NCBI RefSeq assembly: GCF_002906855.1
Contig: NZ_MINI01000028.1
Coordinates: 1,550,001-1,614,000, forward strand
Direction: 5' to 3'
DNA: 64,000 bases
DNA from: Pseudomonas putida
Lineage (GTDB): Bacteria > Pseudomonadota > Gammaproteobacteria > Pseudomonadales > Pseudomonadaceae
Under the pieces are notes generated by a model that made no database searches, was not told where the DNA came from, and saw only the letters and a program-made list of their open reading frames with translations. The position numbers and the translations under genes were made by a program. This document shows positions 58,020 to 64,000 of the stretch, piece after piece (positions within the stretch are counted from its first letter, which is position 1; each line of letters opens with the position of its first letter).

Positions 58020-58793
58020 ATGACCGACCAAGCCTTTGCTCAGGCCGACCCGGAGTGGGTCGAGCTGATCAGACTGGCCCGTGAGTGGTTCAACGGCCCA
58101 CTCGGCCAACTGATGTTGAAGGAAGAGGAAAAACTGCTGGAAGAGGAGCTCGGGCGCTTCTTCGGTGGCTACCTCGTGCACTATGGCCCCTGTGCCGAGG
58201 CGCCGCCCAGCGCGCCTCAGGTGCAGCGCAACGTGCGCCTTGGCGCACCGCTGCCGGGGGTGGAGATCGTCTGCGAGGAACAGGCCTGGCCCTTGAGCGA
58301 GCACGCCGCCGACGTGGTGGTGCTGCAGCATGGCCTGGACTTCAGCCTGTCGCCCCATGGCCTGCTGCGCGAGGCAGCCAGCGCGGTGCGCCCTGGCGGG
58401 CACCTGCTGATCGTCGGCATCAACCCCTGGAGCGGCTGGGGCGTGCGCCATTTCTTCAGCCATGGTGCCCTGCGCAAGGCGCGCTGCATCTCGCCGTCAC
58501 GGGTCGGTGACTGGCTCAATCTGCTGGGCTTCGCGCTGGAGAAACGCCGCTTCGGGTGCTATCGTCCGCCGCTCACTTCGCCGGCCTGGCAGCAACGCCT
58601 GGCAGGCTGGGAACGGATGGCGGGGGGCTGGCAGTGTGCTGGCGGCGGGGTCTACCTGCTGGTGGCGCGCAAGATGGTGGTCGGCCTGCGGCCGTTGCGC
58701 CAGGTGCGCCGCGAGCCGATGGGCAAGCTGCTGCCGCTGCCGCTGGCCAAGGTCAACCGTACCACCGCCAACCCGGATACCGAAAAGCACTGA
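58020..58793 (+). CDS. SAM-dependent methyltransferase-like protein (YafS-like)
   Basis: A 257-aa class I methyltransferase-fold protein. The motif-IV/V part is clear ([20 protein letters not shown]), with [11 protein letters not shown] before it, but the glycine-rich motif I is degenerate ([10 protein letters not shown]), so catalytic activity is uncertain. It lies between gloB and rnhA-dnaQ, where E. coli has yafS of the same family. The C-terminus is basic. ATG 58020 follows GAGGGAGAG. Substrate unknown. Confidence 0.85.
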   Translation: MTDQAFAQADPEWVELIRLAREWFNGPLGQLMLKEEEKLLEEELGRFFGGYLVHYGPCAEAPPSAPQVQRNVRLGAPLPGVEIVCEEQAWPLSEHAADVVVLQHGLDFSLSPHGLLREAASAVRPGGHLLIVGINPWSGWGVRHFFSHGALRKARCISPSRVGDWLNLLGFALEKRRFGCYRPPLTSPAWQQRLAGWERMAGGWQCAGGGVYLLVARKMVVGLRPLRQVRREPMGKLLPLPLAKVNRTTANPDTEKH

Positions 58794-58806
58794 ACATGAG
58801 TGGTAC

Positions 58807-59253
58807 ATGAGCGATAGCGTCGAGATGTATACCGATGGCGCCTGCAAGGGCAACCCCGGCCCAGGCGGCTGGGGCGTCCTGCTGGTCTTCAAGGGCGTCG
58901 AGAAGGAACTGTGGGGCGGCGAGCGCGAAACCACCAACAACCGCATGGAACTGATGGCCGCGATTCAAGGGCTGATGGCGCTCAAGCGTGAATGCGACGT
59001 GGTGCTGACCACCGACTCGCAGTACGTGATGAAGGGCATCAACGAGTGGATGACCAACTGGAAGAAGCGTGGCTGGAAGACTGCGGCCAAGGAGCCAGTG
59101 AAGAACGCTGACCTGTGGCAACTGCTCGACGAGCAGGTCAATCGCCACAAGGTCACCTGGAAGTGGGTGCGGGGGCACATCGGCCACCCCGGCAACGAAC
59201 GCGCCGACCAGCTGGCCAACCGCGGCGTCGAGGAAGTGCGCGCCAAGCGTTGA
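58807..59253 (+). CDS. rnhA: Ribonuclease HI
   Basis: A 148-aa ribonuclease H that removes RNA from RNA-DNA hybrids. The D-E-D-D catalytic set is visible in [18 protein letters not shown] (Asp), [10 protein letters not shown] (Glu), [12 protein letters not shown] (Asp) and [15 protein letters not shown] (His and Asp), and the basic handle [19 protein letters not shown] is present. ATG 58807 is chosen; an ATG ten bases earlier is closed at once by a stop. It lies 13 nt after the methyltransferase gene. Confidence 0.97.
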   Translation: MSDSVEMYTDGACKGNPGPGGWGVLLVFKGVEKELWGGERETTNNRMELMAAIQGLMALKRECDVVLTTDSQYVMKGINEWMTNWKKRGWKTAAKEPVKNADLWQLLDEQVNRHKVTWKWVRGHIGHPGNERADQLANRGVEEVRAKR

Positions 59254-59304
59254 GCTGCGGTACAATCGCCGCCTTTGTAACTGATGCAAGTTGGAGCGCC
59301 CCGC

Positions 59305-60063
59305 GTGGAGCAGCAGCAAGATAAACGCCTGGTCATTCTCGATACCGAAACCACCGGTATGCCGGTCAGCGAAGGCCACCGGATCATCGAGATCGGCTGT
59401 GTCGAGGTCATGGGCCGGCGCCTGACCGGGCGGCACTTCCACGTCTACCTGCAGCCCGACCGCGAAAGTGACGAGGGCGCCATCAACGTGCACGGCATTA
59501 CTGATGCGTTCCTGGTCGGCAAGCCGCGCTTCGCCGATGTGGCCGAAGAGTTCTTCGAATTCATCCAGGGCGCCACCCTGGTCATCCACAACGCGGCGTT
59601 CGACGTCGGCTTCATCAACAACGAATTCGCCTTGCTGGGGCAGGACGACCGCGCCGACATCGCCAACCACTGCACCATCCTCGATACCCTGCTGCTGGCC
59701 CGTGCCCGTCACCCGGGGCAGCGCAACAGCCTCGATGCGCTGTGCAAACGCTACGACATCGACAACTCTGGCCGTGAACTGCACGGCGCGTTGCTCGACT
59801 CCGAATTGCTGGCGGACGTCTACCTGGCGATGACCGGTGGCCAGACCAGCCTGTCGCTGGCTGGGCACGGGGCCGACGCTGATGGTGACGGGCAGGGCGC
59901 TGGTGGTAGCGAAATCCGCCGCATCGTCGGGCGTGCGCCTGGGCGAGTGATCATGGCGTCTGCCGAAGAGCTGGAGGCGCATGCCGAGCGGCTGGCGGCG
60001 GTGGCCAAGTCGGCGGGTGGGCCATCAATGTGGCAAGCCCTGACCGAGACGCCTGCTGGCTGA
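59305..60063 (+). CDS. dnaQ: DNA polymerase III epsilon subunit
   Basis: The proofreading 3'-5' exonuclease of the replicative polymerase, 252 aa from this start. DEDDh-family motifs: Exo I VILDTETTGMP, Exo II TLVIHNAAFDVGFINNEF and Exo III His/Asp in ELHGALLDSELLADVYL. The C-terminal part binds the alpha subunit. GTG 59305 is preferred because TTGGAGCG (59291-59298) sits at proper spacing; the in-frame ATG 59284 has no ribosome binding site, though it would give a 259-aa protein. Confidence 0.93.
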   Translation: MEQQQDKRLVILDTETTGMPVSEGHRIIEIGCVEVMGRRLTGRHFHVYLQPDRESDEGAINVHGITDAFLVGKPRFADVAEEFFEFIQGATLVIHNAAFDVGFINNEFALLGQDDRADIANHCTILDTLLLARARHPGQRNSLDALCKRYDIDNSGRELHGALLDSELLADVYLAMTGGQTSLSLAGHGADADGDGQGAGGSEIRRIVGRAPGRVIMASAEELEAHAERLAAVAKSAGGPSMWQALTETPAG

Positions 60064-60085
60064 TCGATGAGCCTGTTACGGCCCT

Positions 60086-60169
60086 TTCGCGGGGCAAGCC
60101 CGCTCCTAGAGAAATGTCATCTCTCTCAGGTTCACTGATAATTCTGTAGGAGCGGGCTTGCCCCGCGAA
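60086..60169. repeat. REP inverted pair with 23-bp arms between dnaQ and ldcA
   Basis: Perfect arms 60086-60108 and 60147-60169 (TTCGCGGGGCAAGCCCGCTC and its complement, plus CTA/TAG), separated by 38 bp. The same core as the outer part of the palindrome at 43221-43328. It lies 22 nt after dnaQ and upstream of the ldcA leader. Confidence 0.9.
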
Positions 60170-60197
60170 GAGGCCGGTACAGGCAGCACAAGGCCAA

Positions 60198-60233
60198 CTA
60201 CCCTTAACAGGACAACAAGTCCTGCGAGGGTAG
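60198..60233 (+). promoter_or_regulatory. ldcA leader hairpin that includes the ribosome binding site
   Basis: The outer stem CTACCCT (60198-60204)/AGGGTAG (60227-60233) and the inner stem AGGAC (60209-60213)/GTCCT (60219-60223) close an AACAA loop. The only good ribosome binding site for ldcA (GAGGG, 60226-60230, 10 nt before the ATG) is in the outer stem. The structure should limit translation until opened. Confidence 0.6.
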
Positions 60234-60240
60234 TAGCCGG

Positions 60241-62490
60241 ATGTACAAGGACCTCAAGTTCCCCATCCTCATCGTCCACCGTGCGATCAAGGCCGACAGC
60301 GTTGCCGGCGAGCGCATCCGCGGCATTGCCGAGGAGTTGAGCCAGGACGGCTTCGCCATCATCAAGGCTGCCGATCACACCGAGGCGCGCCTGGTCGCCA
60401 CCACCCACCACGGCCTGGCCTGCATGCTGATCGCCGCCGAAGGCGTCGGTGACAACATTCACTTGCTGCAGAATATGGCCGAGCTGATCCGCCTGGCCCG
60501 CCTGCGTGCACCGGACCTGCCGATCTTCGCCCTGGGCGAACAGGTCACCCTGGAAAACGCCCCTGCCGAGGCCATGAGCGAGCTCAACCAGCTGCGTGGC
60601 ATCCTCTACCTGTTCGAAGACACCGTGCCATTCCTCGCCCGCCAGGTGGCGCGCGCCGCGCACAACTACCTCGACGGGTTGCTGCCGCCGTTCTTCAAGG
60701 CCCTGGTGCAGCACACCGCCCAGTCCAACTACTCATGGCACACACCCGGACACGGCGGCGGCGTGGCCTACCGCAAGAGCCCGGTGGGCCAGGCATTCCA
60801 CCAGTTCTTTGGCGAAAACACCCTGCGTTCGGACTTGTCGGTCTCAGTGCCGGAGCTGGGCTCGCTGCTCGATCACACCGGCCCCCTGGCCCAGGCCGAG
60901 GCCCGTGCAGCGCGCAACTTCGGCGCTGATCACACCTTTTTCGTGATCAATGGCACCTCCACTGCCAACAAGATCGTCTGGCATGCCATGGTGGGTCGCG
61001 ATGACCTGGTACTGGTTGACCGCAACTGCCACAAGTCGGTGGTCCACGCCATCATCATGACCGGCGCGATCCCCATCTACCTGTGCCCGGAGCGCAACGA
61101 GCTAGGCATCATCGGGCCGATTCCGCTCAGCGAGTTCAGCCCTGAGTCGATCCAAACCAAGATCCGGGCCAACCCGTTGGCCGCAGGGCGGGAGCCGCGC
61201 ATCAAGCTGGCGGTGGTGACCAATTCAACCTACGACGGGCTGTGTTACAACGCCGGGCTGATCAAGCACGCGCTGGGTGCCAGCGTCGAGGTGCTGCACT
61301 TCGACGAGGCCTGGTTCGCCTATGCGGCGTTCCACGAATTCTTCGAGGGCCGCTACGCCATGGGCACCGCGTGCAGCGAGAGCAGCCCGCTGGTGTTCAG
61401 TACCCATTCCACTCACAAGCTGCTGGCCGCCTTCAGCCAGGCTTCGATGATCCACGTGCAGAACGGCGCCCAGCGCCAGCTGGATCGCGACCGCTTCAAC
61501 GAAGCGTTCATGATGCATATTTCCACCTCGCCGCAATACAGCATCCTCGCCTCGCTGGATGTGGCTTCGGCCATGATGGAAGGCCCGGCCGGACGCTCGC
61601 TGCTGCAAGAGATGTTCGACGAAGCCCTGAGTTTCCGCCGCGCCCTGGCCAACCTGCGTGAGCACATCGCCGCCGAGGACTGGTGGTTCAGCATCTGGCA
61701 GCCGCCAGCGGCGGAGGGCATCCATCGCCTGGCGGCGCAGGACTGGTTGCTACAGCCGGGGGCCGAATGGCATGGCTTTGGCGAAGTGGCGGACGACTAC
61801 GTCCTGCTCGACCCGCTGAAGGTGACCTTGGTGATGCCTGGGCTCAGCGCCGATGGCGTACTGGGTGAACACGGCATACCGGCGGCGGTGGTCAGCAAGT
61901 TTCTCTGGGAGCGCGGGCTGGTGGTGGAGAAGACCGGGCTATACAGCTTCCTGGTGCTGTTCTCGATGGGCATCACCAAGGGTAAGTGGAGCACGCTGCT
62001 CACCGAGCTGCTGGAGTTCAAGCGCCATTACGATGGCAACACGGCGCTCAGTGCCTGCCTGCCGAGCGTCGTCGCAGTCGATGCCGCGCGTTACCAAGGC
62101 CTGGGCCTGCGCGACCTGTGCGATCAGTTGCATGACTGTTACCGTGCCAATGCCACGGCCAAGCAGCTCAAGCGCTTGTTCACACGACTACCGGAAGTGG
62201 CCGTGAGCCCAGCGCGGGCCTATGACCAGATGGTGCGCGCAGAAGTGGAAGCTGTGCCGATCGAAGCATTGCTGGGAAGGATTGCTGCGGTGATGCTGGT
62301 GCCGTACCCGCCGGGTATTCCGCTGATTATGCCGGGCGAGCGGTTCACCGAAGCGACCCGCTCTATCCTCGATTACCTGGCGTTCGCGCGGGCCTTCAAC
62401 CTTGGCTTCCCGGGCTTCGTCGCCGATGTGCATGGCCTGCAGAATGAAAGCGGCCAATATACAGTCGACTGCATCAAGGAATGCGAATGA
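60241..62490 (+). CDS. ldcA: Lysine decarboxylase (Orn/Lys/Arg decarboxylase class I)
   Basis: A 749-aa PLP enzyme, very like my recollection of P. aeruginosa LdcA (about 751 aa), converting lysine to cadaverine. It has an N-terminal wing domain (residues 1-130), the substrate/PLP region YSWHTPGHGGGVAYRKSPVG and SVPELGSLLDHTGPL, the PLP-binding FVINGTSTANKIVWH, the PLP lysine in FSTHSTHKLLAAFSQAS, and a C-terminal domain with MLVPYPPGIPLIMPGERF. Arginine or ornithine as substrates cannot be excluded from sequence. Its leader hairpin suggests translational control. Confidence 0.92.
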   Translation: MYKDLKFPILIVHRAIKADSVAGERIRGIAEELSQDGFAIIKAADHTEARLVATTHHGLACMLIAAEGVGDNIHLLQNMAELIRLARLRAPDLPIFALGEQVTLENAPAEAMSELNQLRGILYLFEDTVPFLARQVARAAHNYLDGLLPPFFKALVQHTAQSNYSWHTPGHGGGVAYRKSPVGQAFHQFFGENTLRSDLSVSVPELGSLLDHTGPLAQAEARAARNFGADHTFFVINGTSTANKIVWHAMVGRDDLVLVDRNCHKSVVHAIIMTGAIPIYLCPERNELGIIGPIPLSEFSPESIQTKIRANPLAAGREPRIKLAVVTNSTYDGLCYNAGLIKHALGASVEVLHFDEAWFAYAAFHEFFEGRYAMGTACSESSPLVFSTHSTHKLLAAFSQASMIHVQNGAQRQLDRDRFNEAFMMHISTSPQYSILASLDVASAMMEGPAGRSLLQEMFDEALSFRRALANLREHIAAEDWWFSIWQPPAAEGIHRLAAQDWLLQPGAEWHGFGEVADDYVLLDPLKVTLVMPGLSADGVLGEHGIPAAVVSKFLWERGLVVEKTGLYSFLVLFSMGITKGKWSTLLTELLEFKRHYDGNTALSACLPSVVAVDAARYQGLGLRDLCDQLHDCYRANATAKQLKRLFTRLPEVAVSPARAYDQMVRAEVEAVPIEALLGRIAAVMLVPYPPGIPLIMPGERFTEATRSILDYLAFARAFNLGFPGFVADVHGLQNESGQYTVDCIKECE

Positions 62491-62692
62491 TCTCGACGCC
62501 GGACTGCGCCAGTTCGAAGCGGTTTTCGCCCAGGTGGTTGACGCGGTCGCCGATGGCCAGGCGGTAGGTGGTGATCGGGGCACCCAGTGCGCTGCCGTCC
62601 GCCTGCAGGGTGGACTCCTGGAATTCGTGGACGGGGTAGATACGGCCTTCGGCGTCACGGGCGTGGAATTGGCCGACCATTACTGCTGCCAT
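62474..62692 (-). CDS. Small conserved-type hypothetical protein
   Basis: A 72-aa soluble protein (MAAVMVGQFHARDAEGRIYP at the start; ITTYRLAIGDRVNHLGENRF near the middle) that I do not recognise beyond similar small Pseudomonas hypotheticals. It is convergent with ldcA and overlaps its 3' end by 17 nt on the opposite strand. The composition is protein-like rather than shadow-like, and no longer gene competes with it. No clear terminator separates the two. Confidence 0.6.
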   Translation of the reverse strand: MAAVMVGQFHARDAEGRIYPVHEFQESTLQADGSALGAPITTYRLAIGDRVNHLGENRFELAQSGVEIIRIP

Positions 62693-62850
62693 TTGGGGAG
62701 AAACCTCTGAATTACGTAGGAAATGTCTGCAGACATAGACCGTAAAAGATACCTGGAAGTTTTCGTGTGGTGGAAAAAAATCCAGACCGCCGAGGAACGG
62801 TCATCTATAACTACTGACGTCCCTTTTCCCAGCAAAGGATGGATCACGCC

Positions 62851-63411
62851 ATGAGCCAAGTGTATTCGGTAGCGGTTGTCGTCGGCAGCTTGCGCAAGGA
62901 CTCCTACAACCGCAAGGTGGCCCGCGCACTTTCGGAGCTGGCGCCGTCCAGCCTTGCCCTGAAGATCGTCGAGATCGGTGACCTGCCGCTGTACAACGAG
63001 GATGTCGAGGCCGAGGGCGTGCCAGAGGCGTGGAGGCGCTTTCGTGATGAGATCCGCCGCAGCGACGCGGTGCTGTTCGTCACCCCGGAGTACAACCGTT
63101 CGGTACCGGGCGGCCTGAAGAACGCCATCGACGTGGGTTCGCGGCCCTACGGGCAGAGTGCCTGGAGTGGCAAGCCGGCGGCGGTGGCGAGCGTGTCCCC
63201 GGGCGCCATTGGCGGCTTTGGTGCCAATCATGCGTTGCGCCAGTCGCTGGTGTTCCTCGACATGCCCTGCATGCAGATGCCCGAAGCGTATATCGGTGGG
63301 GCGGCCAGTCTGTTCGATGAAGGTGGCAAGCTCAGTGACAAGACCCGGCCGTTCCTGCAGGGGTTCATCGACAAGTTTGCTTCCTGGGTGAAATTGAACA
63401 GGGCGGTCTGA
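62851..63411 (+). CDS. chrR: NAD(P)H-dependent FMN reductase / chromate reductase
   Basis: A 186-aa flavodoxin-fold reductase, nearly identical over its length to my recollection of P. putida ChrR. The FMN-binding VVVGSLRKDSYNRKVARAL (residues ~8-26), the family motif LFVTPEYNRSVPGGLKNAID and SPGAIGGFGANHALRQSL are visible. It reduces quinones and can reduce chromate, guarding against redox-cycling stress. ATG 62851 (MSQVYSVAVV) is the family start; ATG 62839 lies too close to AAAGG. Closed by a hairpin at 63438-63459. Confidence 0.94.
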   Translation: MSQVYSVAVVVGSLRKDSYNRKVARALSELAPSSLALKIVEIGDLPLYNEDVEAEGVPEAWRRFRDEIRRSDAVLFVTPEYNRSVPGGLKNAIDVGSRPYGQSAWSGKPAAVASVSPGAIGGFGANHALRQSLVFLDMPCMQMPEAYIGGAASLFDEGGKLSDKTRPFLQGFIDKFASWVKLNRAV

Positions 63412-63437
63412 GCCATCGTTGTTTCTTGAGCTGACGC

Positions 63438-63459
63438 ATTCGCGGGTAAACCCGCGAAT
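63438..63459. terminator. Hairpin between converging chrR and phnX
   Basis: ATTCGCGGG (63438-63446), loop TAAA, CCCGCGAAT (63451-63459): a 9-bp stem in the gap between two converging genes. The TTCGCGGGTAAACCCGC core is like a single REP unit. No T-run, so its terminator role is likely but not typical. Confidence 0.55.
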
Positions 63460-63476
63460 GCCCACGCACCGATCTA

Positions 63477-64000
63477 TCAGAAGGACTGCGGCATCTCGCC
63501 CTTGGCCAGGCGGCGATTGATATCGGCAATTACCTCTGGCAAGTCGTTGATGGTGTCGATCAGGTAGTGCGGTCGCGAGCCAGCAAACAGTTGGTGAATG
63601 CGCTTGCGCTCGCTTTCCAGTTTCTCCGCACTCAGCGCCTGGTAACCTTCCCAGGTCAGCCCCAGGGCATTGCCCGAGCACACCAGGGCCACGGTCCACA
63701 TCCCGGCGCGGCGGCCTTCGAGGATGCCCGGAACGGTGTCGTCGACCTTTACGCACGCCGCCACATCATCGATCCCAAGGGCAATCACGTTGGCCAGGGC
63801 CTGGGCTGGCCATGGGCGGCCATTCGGGGTTTCGTCGGTGGCCACCACGTGGTCGGCGACGTAGCCGTTTTGTGCTGCCAGCTCCACCACCTTGTCCATC
63901 ACCACCTTCGGGTAGCCCGAGCACGAGCCGATTTTCAGGCCGTCCTGGCGCAAGCCGGTGAGGGTGTCCAGGGCGCCGGGGATCAGTGCCGAGTGCACGG
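63477..64000 (-). CDS. phnX: Phosphonoacetaldehyde hydrolase (N-terminus beyond window)
   Basis: The C-terminal 174 or so residues of a HAD-superfamily hydrolase; the N-terminus, with the nucleophile Asp and the Schiff-base lysine, lies right of base 64000. Visible are motif [38 protein letters not shown] (motif III and the acidic pair) and [16 protein letters not shown], all typical of PhnX. It cleaves phosphonoacetaldehyde to acetaldehyde and phosphate in 2-aminoethylphosphonate degradation. The partner transaminase (phnW) would be expected to the right. Confidence 0.88.
   Translation of the reverse strand, partial: VHSALIPGALDTLTGLRQDGLKIGSCSGYPKVVMDKVVELAAQNGYVADHVVATDETPNGRPWPAQALANVIALGIDDVAACVKVDDTVPGILEGRRAGMWTVALVCSGNALGLTWEGYQALSAEKLESERKRIHQLFAGSRPHYLIDTINDLPEVIADINRRLAKGEMPQSF

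Noticed and set aside
59261..59266. TACAAT as a dnaQ promoter
   Set aside because: No acceptable -35 at 16-18 bp upstream; kept only as a possibility in judging the dnaQ start.

Overview
The window is a high-GC, densely coded chromosomal segment from a fluorescent Pseudomonas of the P. putida group. I infer this from recognised proteins (a ChrR-type flavin reductase almost identical to remembered P. putida ChrR, LdcA, FabA/FabB, GltA-Sdh-Suc), from the gene order, and from P. putida-style REP palindromes. No prophage, transposase, CRISPR array, tRNA or rRNA was seen. Species assignment is by recall, not by a search.

Region 1 (1-12963) is the TCA-cycle cluster. gltA (cut by the left edge) is divergent from sdhCDAB, sucAB-lpdG and sucCD, which together carry carbon from citrate synthase through 2-oxoglutarate dehydrogenase and succinyl-CoA synthetase to fumarate. 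Two near-consensus sigma70 promoters lie back to back in the gltA-sdhC gap. Region 2 (12964-21802) holds brnQ, a DUF599 membrane protein, a small alanine-rich lipoprotein, two overlapping PaaI-type thioesterases, htpG with a sigma32-like promoter inside the preceding gene, a dienelactone hydrolase, a pirin and an exported amidohydrolase.

Region 3 (21822-29064) has fabA-fabB (unsaturated fatty acid synthesis) and, on the same strand, a three-gene unit: TonB-dependent receptor, orphan ABC-type periplasmic binding protein, and hybrid histidine kinase. This looks like an envelope-spanning sensing system and is the most interesting locus here. Region 4 (29123-35206) has gpsA, DUF4389, sixA, an unknown gene, two alpha/beta hydrolases, a 20-codon ORF coupled to a DUF4892 gene, and an AI-2E-family permease.

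Region 5 (35212-43328) is the complete potassium system kdpFABC-kdpDE, with a perfect 31-bp inverted REP pair between kdpC and kdpD and a 47-bp-arm palindrome after kdpE. Region 6 (43343-47470) is a LysR regulator and a three-module kinase/M23-like/class III aminotransferase protein. Region 7 (47507-54855) is a five-gene peptide-type ABC importer of the Yej/Npp kind with two binding proteins. Region 8 (54918-57054) is an unrecognised lower-GC gene with its own terminator, then mltD. Region 9 (57155-60063) is gloB, a methyltransferase, rnhA and dnaQ, the same neighbourhood as in E. coli. Region 10 (60086-64000) is a REP pair, ldcA with a leader hairpin that buries its ribosome binding site, a small hypothetical gene, chrR and a right-edge-truncated phosphonoacetaldehyde hydrolase (phnX).

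Starts were chosen by ribosome binding site, spacing to the upstream gene and family N-termini. Several differ from the longest possible frame.
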